A DNA stretch of 16,942 nucleotides from an uncultured bacterium (GTDB lineage: Bacteria > Cyanobacteriota > Vampirovibrionia > Gastranaerophilales > Gastranaerophilaceae), in assembly GCA_902772945.1 (NCBI GenBank), contig CACYCU010000049.1, positions 1-16,942 of the forward strand, in the 5' to 3' direction. The translations under genes were made by a program, and so were the position numbers. The first letter of the stretch is position 1, and the number at the start of each line of letters is the position of its first letter. Below are positions 6,605 to 13,414 of this stretch, piece after piece. A model generated the notes under the pieces. The model searched no databases, was not told where the DNA came from, and was given only the letters and a program-made list of their open reading frames with translations.

Positions 6605-7660
6605 ATGAAAAATACAAAATACAAATTATTTTCAAACGAACCTGTCAATATAGGAATAGAAAGCGATTATGATAATTATATAATGGCGATTGAATCAAGC
6701 TGTGATGAAACTGCCTGTTCTATTGTAAAAAACGGACGAGAAGTAGTTGCGAACGTTGTAGCATCTCAAATCAAAACTCACGCGCAATTCGGAGGAGTGA
6801 TTCCTGAAATTGCGGCAAGAGAGCATATGGATTCTATCAATATAGTTATTGAAGAAGCGTTTAAGCAAGCAAGAGAAAATTCAAATATAGAACCAAATGA
6901 TATAACAGCATTTGCAGGTACTGTAGGTCCCGGGCTTGTCGGTTGTCTTTTGGTCGGACTCAATGCCGCAAAGACTCTTGCACTAACATATGATAAGCCA
7001 TTTATAGGTGTAAACCATTTGAATGCACATCTTTGTGCAAACTATCTTGATACGGATTTAAAACCACCGTTTATGGCACTTTTGGTGAGCGGAGGACATA
7101 CGCAAATTATTGATGTTAAATCTTATTCTGAACAAACAATTTTGGGCGAGACTATAGATGATGCAGTGGGTGAAGCTTATGACAAAGTTGCGAGGTTGAT
7201 TGGCTTGCCGTATCCGGGCGGCCCAAAACTTGATAAATTAGCTCAAGAGGGAAATCCTTTTGCATATAAATTGCCGGAATCAAAGGTCGAAGGATATAAT
7301 TTTAGTTTTAGCGGATTGAAAACTGCAGTCTTAAGACTTGTCAAATCTTTTGAAGGAAAAGAATTGCCTGTAAATGATATTTGTGCAAGCTTTCAGGAAA
7401 CAGTATCTTCAACTCTTTTGCGAAAATTAAAAAAGGCACTCGAAGTTTCAGGCTACAAGCAGGTTGTAATAGCGGGTGGAGTTGCGGCAAATTCTGAAAT
7501 AAGGCGTAAGATATTTAATTTAGAAAATGAAGGTTACAAAGTATTTGCACCACCAATGAAGTATTGTACGGATAATGCTGCTATGGTTGCTTCTTGTGCA
7601 TATTTTAATACTAATACTTTTGATGATGTCAATGTCGAAGTCTTTTCTCGGGTAAAATAA
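6605..7660 (+). CDS. tsaD: tRNA N6-adenosine threonylcarbamoyltransferase
   Basis: TsaD transfers the threonylcarbamoyl group from TC-AMP to A37 of ANN-decoding tRNAs, acting with TsaB, TsaE and TsaC; these partners are not in this window. Family signatures in order are AIESSCDETA (28-37), FGGVIPEIAAREH (62-74), GPGLVG (108-113), GVNHLNAH (135-142, metal-binding His138 and His142), SGGHTQI (162-168), GETIDDAVGEAYDK, NFSFSGLKTA, AGGVAANSEIR and CTDNAAMVA. At 351 residues it is slightly long because of about 23 extra N-terminal residues before the first strand (YIMAIESS). The only internal Met (27) would cut that strand, so the upstream ATG is preferred. No Shine-Dalgarno is present. Confidence 0.97.
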   Translation: MKNTKYKLFSNEPVNIGIESDYDNYIMAIESSCDETACSIVKNGREVVANVVASQIKTHAQFGGVIPEIAAREHMDSINIVIEEAFKQARENSNIEPNDITAFAGTVGPGLVGCLLVGLNAAKTLALTYDKPFIGVNHLNAHLCANYLDTDLKPPFMALLVSGGHTQIIDVKSYSEQTILGETIDDAVGEAYDKVARLIGLPYPGGPKLDKLAQEGNPFAYKLPESKVEGYNFSFSGLKTAVLRLVKSFEGKELPVNDICASFQETVSSTLLRKLKKALEVSGYKQVVIAGGVAANSEIRRKIFNLENEGYKVFAPPMKYCTDNAAMVASCAYFNTNTFDDVNVEVFSRVK

Positions 7661-7664
7661 AGAA

Positions 7665-8621
7665 TTATGCGAATACGGGATATTTACTTAAAATAAAATC
7701 AGTAATTTCTTTTTCAAGTTGAATTCCGTGGTGATGATTTACTTCTTTTATAAAATAGCAAGGGCTTGTAACATTTATTTCTATAATTTTTTCATCTATT
7801 ACATCAAGGCCTGCCATTGGAAGTCCCAAGAGATTAAGTTCTTTTGCAACGGGTACAAATTTTTCTTTTTCTTCAGGTGTCAATTCAGCTCTTATAATAT
7901 TACTGTCACAGTGTTCGTTGAACTTGAAATTGTTATTGGACGGGAGTTTTTGAATGCATACATCCAATACTTTGTCTCCTAAAAACATAACTCTTTTATC
8001 TCCAAACCTTGCTTTTGGAATATATTTTTGAACCATAATAAGTTGTTTGCCGTTATTTGTCATAAGGTTGATTATAACAGCAGTGTTTTTATCCCCCTTT
8101 TTTAAAGTCATAACGCCGGAGCCAAAGCAAGCATTTAATGGCTTTAGAACAATTTCTTCATGATAGTTTAAAAATTCTATAATATCACTCTTCGAAGAAG
8201 TAACAATATTTTCAGGCATTAACCCCAAAAATTTTACAGCGTGTAATTTTTCATTAAAATCTCTGATTGCAGAAGGATCATTTAATATTGTTGTATTATT
8301 TCTATCCACAAAGTCAAAAATGTATGTAGCATTAATATAATCATTATCTACAGGCGGATCAGGTCTAAACATTACAAGTTGAAAATCATTTATTTTACGA
8401 GAAAGAAGTTGTTTTTCATAAAATATATTTCCGTCTTTTTCAAAAGCCTTGAAACATCCTGCATACGGAATTCCCGATTTTAAAGACAGATTATCAATTG
8501 TTGTGATAAAAACATCTTTATTGTTTCTTATAAGCTCTCTTATAATCCAAAAATTTGTAACCAAATCATTAAATTCAAAATACTTAAGTTCAAGTCTATC
8601 AATAACAAATAATATACTCAT
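7665..8621 (-). CDS. gshB: Glutathione synthetase-like ATP-grasp ligase
   Basis: This 318-residue protein matches the prokaryotic GshB layout and length. Motifs in order are FRPDPPVDNDYI (86-97), ATYIFDFV, the NDPSAIRDFNEKL block (114-126), the ATP-grasp KPLNACFGSG (160-169), a GDKR strand (207-210), GLDVIDEKIIEINVTSP (271-287, Mg-ligand Glu and Asn) and a closing EV segment. GshB joins glycine to gamma-glutamylcysteine. One difference is visible: the usual R-I-P...R-G-N-x-x-x-G-G loop reads QKLPSNNNFKFNEHCDS (224-240), without the GG and with Lys for Arg. The acceptor or regulation may therefore differ. AGAGG lies five bases before the ATG. It converges on tsaD with a 4-bp gap. No gshA partner lies in this window. 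Confidence 0.85.
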   Translation of the reverse strand: MSILFVIDRLELKYFEFNDLVTNFWIIRELIRNNKDVFITTIDNLSLKSGIPYAGCFKAFEKDGNIFYEKQLLSRKINDFQLVMFRPDPPVDNDYINATYIFDFVDRNNTTILNDPSAIRDFNEKLHAVKFLGLMPENIVTSSKSDIIEFLNYHEEIVLKPLNACFGSGVMTLKKGDKNTAVIINLMTNNGKQLIMVQKYIPKARFGDKRVMFLGDKVLDVCIQKLPSNNNFKFNEHCDSNIIRAELTPEEKEKFVPVAKELNLLGLPMAGLDVIDEKIIEINVTSPCYFIKEVNHHHGIQLEKEITDFILSKYPVFA

Positions 8622-8853
8622 ATAAACCTCTTATAAATATAATAAATCTAAAATAATAATAAACAATAAGAAAGAAGAACAATATTAGGTAAAACCCATA
8701 AATATACGCTATTGACAAGATTTTAAATCATATGTTAATATTTGATTTGTAATATTTCTTAATATTTGAGAAAAAAAAAGCAATAATTTTTTTGTTCAAA
8801 TGTTAATATATACATAAAGTGTGTAATTATAAATTTACGAAAGGTAGAAATTT
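8622..8853. other. 232-bp AT-rich intergenic region between divergent genes
   Basis: The left end holds the ribosome binding site and presumably the promoter of the gshB-like gene (- strand). The right part holds a good promoter and a roughly 100-base leader for the coiled-coil gene. TTAATATTTGA occurs twice (8735-8745 and 8759-8769, 24 bp apart), and TTAATATA occurs at 8803-8810. No open frame of note, tRNA or stable hairpin is evident. Confidence 0.6.
8712..8741 (+). promoter_or_regulatory. Promoter of the coiled-coil membrane protein gene
   Basis: A consensus TTGACA (8712-8717), an 18-base spacer and TAATAT (8736-8741) are preceded by an extended -10 TGT (8733-8735). This is the best sigma-70-type promoter in the window. 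It implies a leader of about 105 nt before the ATG at 8854, which carries AAAGG (8840-8844). Confidence 0.65.
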
Positions 8854-9759
8854 ATGTCAGTAGATGCAATTAATGCGGCAGAACCGCAAAGAAAAAGCCC
8901 TGTAGGCGCAGCTATCGGAACAGGTGTCGTTTTAGGAGCTGCAGGTGCAGGCACAGGCTATTTAATGTCAAAACGTCCTGATTTGGAAAAAGTTTTTGCA
9001 ATGCCTGCAGACAAATTTGAAGCAGCAACAAAAGATGCTAAAGATGAAGTAAAAACAGCAGCAGACACAATCGCTGAAGGTAGAAATGAATACGCAAAAG
9101 CTGGTGAAACAGAACGTGCGACTTTAGGCTCTAAGATAATGGAAAGAGCTGAGTTTATTAATAATGAAGAAAAAGTAAAACCCGATAACTTAGATGCATT
9201 GAAAAACAAAGTAGCTGAAGAAAAAGGTAAATTAGATGCAAAAAAAGTTAAAGTAGACGACGCTGATAAATCATATCAAGAACTAACAAATGAAGTAAAA
9301 ACAAAAAGAGCAGAATGGATAAAGGCTAAAAAAGCTTTAGCAGGAGCTGCTGAAGGCGATGCTAAAACAGAAGCACAAACTAAACTTAATGATGCAAAAA
9401 AAGCTTTAGACAAAGCTATAGAAAATAGAAAAACATTCAAAGCCGAAGTTGGTAACTATATAAAAGCTGAAAGAGATTTGTCAAAAGCAAGAATTGAAAA
9501 ATTCAATTCAATAAAAGGTGAAGGCGAAGCAAAAGCACTTTCAGATGCTCTAACAGAAGCTTCAAATAAATTCCAAGAAGTTAAGAAAACAAAGATGACT
9601 GAATTGGTAGGCAAACAAGAATACAAAGATGCTTTTGCTAAAATCCAAAAATTGTTCTCAAGAGAACACGTTGGCAAAAACATGGGTATCTACGGCGGTA
9701 TCGCAGCAGCTGTAGGTTTGATTGCAGGCTACTTGATGGGCGGCAAAAAAGAAGCATAG
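8854..9759 (+). CDS. Two-anchor coiled-coil protein of unknown function
   Basis: This 301-residue protein has a clear three-part design. Residues 17-38 form a small-residue hydrophobic segment with GxxxG spacing (start VGAAIGTGVVLGAAG, ending GYLM). Residues about 42-270 are a very Lys/Ala/Glu-rich, almost proline-free helical region likely to be coiled coil. Residues 278-295 form a second Gly/Ala-rich hydrophobic segment that also ends GYLM. There is no cysteine, tryptophan is nearly absent (one), and there is no enzymatic motif. The two segments resemble each other and could insert as a hairpin or as two separate anchors, with the coiled coil on one face. The codons look selected (GCA, AAA, GAA, and GGC/ATC/TAC near the 3' end), and it has the strongest promoter here plus its own terminator, so it is probably a highly expressed monocistronic gene. 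I do not recognise the family; a lineage-specific structural or membrane-organising protein is a guess. Confidence 0.82.
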   Translation: MSVDAINAAEPQRKSPVGAAIGTGVVLGAAGAGTGYLMSKRPDLEKVFAMPADKFEAATKDAKDEVKTAADTIAEGRNEYAKAGETERATLGSKIMERAEFINNEEKVKPDNLDALKNKVAEEKGKLDAKKVKVDDADKSYQELTNEVKTKRAEWIKAKKALAGAAEGDAKTEAQTKLNDAKKALDKAIENRKTFKAEVGNYIKAERDLSKARIEKFNSIKGEGEAKALSDALTEASNKFQEVKKTKMTELVGKQEYKDAFAKIQKLFSREHVGKNMGIYGGIAAAVGLIAGYLMGGKKEA

Positions 9760-9782
9760 ACATAAAATTTCTTAATATAAAT

Positions 9783-9812
9783 AAAAAAGACCGATTTTAA
9801 TCGGTCTTTTTT
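9783..9812. terminator. Bidirectional intrinsic terminator
   Basis: The 12-bp perfect inverted repeat AAAAAAGACCGA / TCGGTCTTTTTT has a six-base loop (TTTTAA). It sits between the coiled-coil gene (+) and the UPF0173 hydrolase (-). A and T tracts form the outer stem on both sides, so it can end transcription in both directions. Confidence 0.93.
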
Positions 9813-9828
9813 ATTTGTTCTCTGTATC

Positions 9829-10488
9829 TTAAACTTTGTTAGGATCTAATACTACACAATTAGAATTGTTTACTTGAACCAATGACATAAATCTTTGAAT
9901 GTCAGCTTGGATTTCTGGCATTGTGTTGTAATGCATTGGAATAACTGTTTGTGCACCAATCCAATGAGCTGCTACAGCTGCGTGTTCAACATCCATTGTA
10001 TATGTTCCGCCGATTGGAAGCATTGCAATGTTTGGTCTGTATAGTTCTTTGATTGTTTTCATTTCGGAAGTCAAAGCTGTATCGCCTGCGTGATACATTC
10101 TTACGTTTTGAGTGTCAACGATGATTCCTGCTGCCATTCCGCCGTATCTTCCGTCAGGCAAAGAACTTGTGTGATAAGCAGGAACAAAAACTACTCTGCC
10201 CCAATCAAAATTAATCCAACCGCCAAAGTTTACAGGTCTGACTTTACATCCCTGTTCTTCACAATATTTTGCAAGTTCTACAATTGCTGTAATTGTTGCA
10301 TCTTTTTCTTTTGCAATTTCTATTGCTTCACCTAAATGATCTCCGTGCGCATGAGTCAATAAAATATCAGTAATGTTTGATTCATGCCAGTTGTATTTTT
10401 CGTTGTGTTTAGTAAACGGATCAATCATTATTGATTGATTTTCAAGTTTAATTTCAAATGCGCTGTGACCAATGTACTTCAAGTCCAT
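9829..10488 (-). CDS. UPF0173 metal-dependent hydrolase (metallo-beta-lactamase fold)
   Basis: This 219-residue protein belongs to the UPF0173 group of MBL-fold hydrolases (like YtkL). Motifs are LKYIGHSAFEI at the N-terminus, the metal motif THAHGDH (45-51), VPAYHTSS, an AGDT strand (ligand Asp), LPIGGTYTMD and a final PMHYNT (ligand His). Substrates for this group are not established; related folds cleave phosphoesters, lactones or amides. The frame is open to an ATG ten codons further upstream (10518). AGGAGAGA lies immediately before the internal ATG at 10488, and MDLKYIGHSA is the normal family N-terminus, so 10488 is chosen. It is transcribed away from ribD. Confidence 0.93.
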   Translation of the reverse strand: MDLKYIGHSAFEIKLENQSIMIDPFTKHNEKYNWHESNITDILLTHAHGDHLGEAIEIAKEKDATITAIVELAKYCEEQGCKVRPVNFGGWINFDWGRVVFVPAYHTSSLPDGRYGGMAAGIIVDTQNVRMYHAGDTALTSEMKTIKELYRPNIAMLPIGGTYTMDVEHAAVAAHWIGAQTVIPMHYNTMPEIQADIQRFMSLVQVNNSNCVVLDPNKV

Positions 10489-10491
10489 ATT

Positions 10492-10499
10492 TCTCTCCT
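10492..10499 (-). promoter_or_regulatory. Ribosome binding site that fixes the UPF0173 start
   Basis: The complement reads AGGAGAGA, with its AGGAG core six bases before the ATG at 10488. It excludes the upstream in-frame ATG at 10518 as the real start, because the site would then lie inside the gene. Confidence 0.85.
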
Positions 10500-10531
10500 T
10501 ATTTTTATTAAGACACAATATCTATAATTTT

Positions 10532-10541
10532 ATTATACAAT
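10532..10541. promoter_or_regulatory. Overlapping divergent -10 elements for UPF0173 and ribD
   Basis: TACAAT (10536-10541, +) is exactly six bases before the ribD ATG. The complement of 10532-10537 is TATAAT, facing the UPF0173 gene with about 43 bases to its ATG. The two hexamers share two base pairs. No clear -35 is visible for ribD, so the call rests on position and the -10 alone. Confidence 0.4.
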
Positions 10542-10547
10542 ATAAAC

Positions 10548-11582
10548 ATGAATTATGAAAAGTATATGAATATCTGTATACAATTAGCTAAAAATGGCGA
10601 AGGAAAAGTGTCTCCAAATCCTCTGGTCGGATGTGTTGTTTTGGATAAAGATGGAAATCAGATATCCACCGGCTATCACGCAAAATACGGTGAAAATCAT
10701 GCCGAAAGAGATGCCCTGTTAAAATTAAAAAACGGAGAAGAAAAAGACGGTACGTTAATTGTTAACCTTGAACCTTGCTCTCATCATGGAAAAACTCCAC
10801 CTTGTGTTGACTTGATTATTGAGCGGGGTATAAAAAAAGTTGTAATAGGTATGAGAGATGTAAACCCAATTGTTAATGGTGTTCAAAAGTTAAAAAATGC
10901 GGGGATTGAGGTTATAGAAGGCGTTTTGGAAGATAAATGTAAAGAATTAAACGAAATTTTTATAAAAAATATGACGCAAAACAAGCCGTTTGTTGCGATA
11001 AAAACTGCGACTACGCTTGACGGGAAAATAGCGACTTCAACGGGTTCTTCAAAGTGGATTACATCAAGCGAGGCCAGAGAAGAAGTAAAAAATATCAGAA
11101 ACCGCTATGATGCGATTATGACGACATCTTCTACAATTCTTGCAGATAATCCGTCAATGATTCATAATAAAAAAATTATTTTGGACAGATGTTTGAAAAC
11201 GGATTTAGAATCAAAAATCTATAAGCAAGGAGAGATTTATCTTTTTAATCAAACAATTGATATGTTCGAGGGTGGAATTAATTTTATAAAAACACCATCA
11301 AAAGAAAATAAACTTGACTTAAATTTTGTATTAAAAAGAACCAATGAACTTGGCATAAAAAGTATTTTAATCGAAGCAGGCGGTCATTTGAACGGAGAAG
11401 CCTTAAAATATGCTGATAAAATATATCATTTTATCGCCCCAAAAATTACAGGGGATAATAGTTCACTGTCTTGCTTTGATTACAGAAAAATTTCAGAAAT
11501 TTCTGAAAGTAGTGAATATACAATAGATTCTGTTGAAATATTTGAACCTGATATCTTGTTGACATATTATCCTAATCGATAA
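10548..11582 (+). CDS. ribD: Bifunctional riboflavin biosynthesis deaminase/reductase
   Basis: RibD carries out steps two and three of riboflavin synthesis: deamination of the pyrimidine from GTP cyclohydrolase II, then NADPH-dependent reduction of the ribose. The N-terminal deaminase (1-145) has SPNPLVGCVV, the zinc motif HAE (51-53), and EPCSHHGKTPPC (76-86) with the two ligand Cys. The reductase follows, with TTLDGKIAT, SKWITS, a TSSTILADNPSM substrate region and a late LIEAGGHLNGEAL. At 344 residues it is a little shorter than the usual 360 or so, mainly in loops of the reductase. No Shine-Dalgarno precedes the ATG, but a TACAAT box lies six bases upstream. Its 3' end overlaps dnaX by 11 bp. 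No other rib genes are adjacent. Confidence 0.96.
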   Translation: MNYEKYMNICIQLAKNGEGKVSPNPLVGCVVLDKDGNQISTGYHAKYGENHAERDALLKLKNGEEKDGTLIVNLEPCSHHGKTPPCVDLIIERGIKKVVIGMRDVNPIVNGVQKLKNAGIEVIEGVLEDKCKELNEIFIKNMTQNKPFVAIKTATTLDGKIATSTGSSKWITSSEAREEVKNIRNRYDAIMTTSSTILADNPSMIHNKKIILDRCLKTDLESKIYKQGEIYLFNQTIDMFEGGINFIKTPSKENKLDLNFVLKRTNELGIKSILIEAGGHLNGEALKYADKIYHFIAPKITGDNSSLSCFDYRKISEISESSEYTIDSVEIFEPDILLTYYPNR

Positions 11583-13374
11583 TTTTCCCGTCAAAAAGAT
11601 CTACAACCATATTTACGTTATCTGAGTGCATTGAAGAATTCGTTTTTTTGACTTCCGGCTTTGTAATTTCTTCTTTTAATTCTTGAACTTCTTCAGGCTC
11701 AACTTCCGGTTGCTCTGCCTGTTTGGGTCTGGGCTGAGGAACTGTCGCAGGTTGCTTTGATGGCTGTATAGTTTCATCTCCGGCCATAGGCAATCTGATT
11801 ATGATATTTGAAGATGTTTGACCGAACAAACTGTCTACGGCATCCACAATTGCCTGATGCTTAACACCTGTTTGAACCTGTTTCATAAACATTTCATTTT
11901 TCATTGAAATTATAGTTTCATCAGGTGAAATTTTTACAGGGGTTGCCCATTGTTTCAGGAGTGCTTTTGCAGGCGTGCTTTGTACTAATGATAAAAGTTG
12001 TCCCCATAAATCTGACAAATTTGTATCTGCTGATTTTGATTTTGGCATTGGGGAATAATCGCTATTAACTGAATTGCTGTTTACCTCTTCGGAATTTTTA
12101 TGGTTGTCTCCAACGGCTGCTCCCTCTACTAATTTATGAGAGGGTTGAGGTGGAGTTAAAATTTCAGGTTTTGTAACAGGTGAAGGCGCTGTTTTATAAG
12201 CGGAAACTTTAACAGGTTCTATAATTCCGCCTTCCAGTCGAGAAATTCTGTTCTGAAGTTCTACCAATTTGGTATTTTCTGTAAGATTTGCAAGATCTAT
12301 AATTGCAATTTCCAACCACAGACGAGGATTGTTTGTAAGTTTTAATTCTTTAATGTATTCAGAACATTTATCAATTAAAAATATTATTTGATGAGTTTCT
12401 AAATCTTTTGCTTGTTTTTCAAGTTCTGAAACCTGTACTTCATTAGCCTGTGTAAGTTCTATTGTAATATCTTTTTGACAATTTTTTGCAATTAACAGAT
12501 TTTTAAAATAATCCATCAAATTGGTTAATATTTGAACCGGTTCGTTTCCGGAGTTATATATTTTATTTAATATTTCGACAGCTTCTTGGTGATTAGATTC
12601 AATTATACTTTTGCATAAAGAATTTAATGTATCAAAAGAAAGTCTGCCGAGCAGGTTGTTAATATCATCTGTAGATATTGCATCTTTTGAATTGAGTACA
12701 CTTAGTTGGTCCAAAAGGGCTATACTGTCTCTCATCCCGCCTGCGGAATTCTTTGCAATTGTATACAAAGCATCATCTGTTATATTAATTTTTTCTTGTT
12801 CGGAAATGTATTTTAGATGCTTAACAATGTCATCTGTTGTAATTCTTTTGAAATCAAATCTTTGACAGCGGCTTTTTATTGTATCCAAAACCTTATGAAC
12901 CTCTGTTGTTGCAAGTATAAAGATGACATTTTTCGGAGGTTCTTCAAGTGTTTTCAAAAGTGCATTAAATGCGGTAGTAGACAGCATGTGAACTTCGTCA
13001 ATAATATATATTTTATATCTGCTGTTAACCGGAGCATACATGACCTTTTCTAAGATGTTTTGAGCATCTTCAACTTTTCTGTTGCTTGCGGCGTCTATTT
13101 CTATAACATCCATTGGTGTTGAATTTGTTATATCAATGCAATTTTCGCATTTGCCGCAAGGGTTAATTGTAGGACCTTCTTTGCAGTTTAAAGATTTAGC
13201 AAAAATTCTTGCAGTAGACGTTTTGCCTGTTCCTCTTGGACCTGTAAAAAGGTATGCGTGCGAAATTTTGTTTAGCTCAATAGCACTGGTTAAAGCCTTT
13301 TTTATATGCTCTTGACCTACAACTTCTTCAAGCTTTTGAGGTCTGTATTTTCTGTACAAAGGTATATAATTCAT
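11572..13374 (-). CDS. dnaX: DNA polymerase III subunit gamma/tau
   Basis: DnaX is the clamp-loader ATPase of the replicative polymerase. This 600-residue protein shows YRPQKLEEVVGQEH (10-23), Walker A GPRGTGKTSTA (45-55), the zinc module Cys64/Cys73/Cys76/Cys79, IIDEVHML (124-131, Walker B), LKTLEEPP, the SRCQRF sensor region, and the lid/collar domain to about residue 360. A proline- and charge-rich linker follows (about 385-450), then a small domain (about 455-545), another acidic/proline linker, and a final VVDLFDGKIID. That last motif resembles the conserved end of cyanobacterial DnaX. The gene has no Shine-Dalgarno; TATAAT ends six bases before the ATG. Whether a shorter gamma form is made is not evident from the sequence. 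Confidence 0.97.
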   Translation of the reverse strand: MNYIPLYRKYRPQKLEEVVGQEHIKKALTSAIELNKISHAYLFTGPRGTGKTSTARIFAKSLNCKEGPTINPCGKCENCIDITNSTPMDVIEIDAASNRKVEDAQNILEKVMYAPVNSRYKIYIIDEVHMLSTTAFNALLKTLEEPPKNVIFILATTEVHKVLDTIKSRCQRFDFKRITTDDIVKHLKYISEQEKINITDDALYTIAKNSAGGMRDSIALLDQLSVLNSKDAISTDDINNLLGRLSFDTLNSLCKSIIESNHQEAVEILNKIYNSGNEPVQILTNLMDYFKNLLIAKNCQKDITIELTQANEVQVSELEKQAKDLETHQIIFLIDKCSEYIKELKLTNNPRLWLEIAIIDLANLTENTKLVELQNRISRLEGGIIEPVKVSAYKTAPSPVTKPEILTPPQPSHKLVEGAAVGDNHKNSEEVNSNSVNSDYSPMPKSKSADTNLSDLWGQLLSLVQSTPAKALLKQWATPVKISPDETIISMKNEMFMKQVQTGVKHQAIVDAVDSLFGQTSSNIIIRLPMAGDETIQPSKQPATVPQPRPKQAEQPEVEPEEVQELKEEITKPEVKKTNSSMHSDNVNMVVDLFDGKIID

Positions 13375-13380
13375 GATAAT

Positions 13381-13386
13381 ATTATA
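13381..13386 (-). promoter_or_regulatory. Candidate leaderless -10 box of dnaX
   Basis: The complement is a perfect TATAAT followed by six bases (ATTATC) and the dnaX ATG, the same geometry as at the amidohydrolase-like gene and ribD. The -35 region is weak (TTCCTT, complement of 13404-13409) and lies over the ribosome binding site of the divergent LD-carboxypeptidase gene. A TATAAT on the + strand (13365-13370), just inside dnaX, may be the -10 of that gene. Confidence 0.45.
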
Positions 13387-13414
13387 ACAGAGTTATGTTA
13401 AAAAAGGAAAGATT

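Noticed and set aside
6225..6608. Proline/serine-rich + strand open frame opposite obg
   Set aside because: This is a shadow of the glycine-rich Obg domain on the other strand, with no ribosome binding site or recognisable domain.
10489..10518. Upstream start of the UPF0173 gene (MCLNKNKERN extension)
   Set aside because: The Shine-Dalgarno AGGAGAGA lies inside this extension, immediately before the downstream ATG, and the family N-terminus matches the downstream start.
11643..11649. Run of seven A (dnaX sense strand) near the 3' end as a programmed frameshift site
   Set aside because: The frame is GTC AAA AAA ACG, which does not match a canonical X XXY YYZ site. A shift would only swap the last roughly 20 residues. 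Transcriptional slippage remains possible but unsupported.
13290..13310. A AAA AAG slippery heptamer in dnaX (codons for I-K-K near residue 25), like the E. coli gamma/tau frameshift site
   Set aside because: It lies at the very start of the gene, so a -1 shift would give only a tiny peptide, not a gamma subunit. There is no sign of a stimulatory element.
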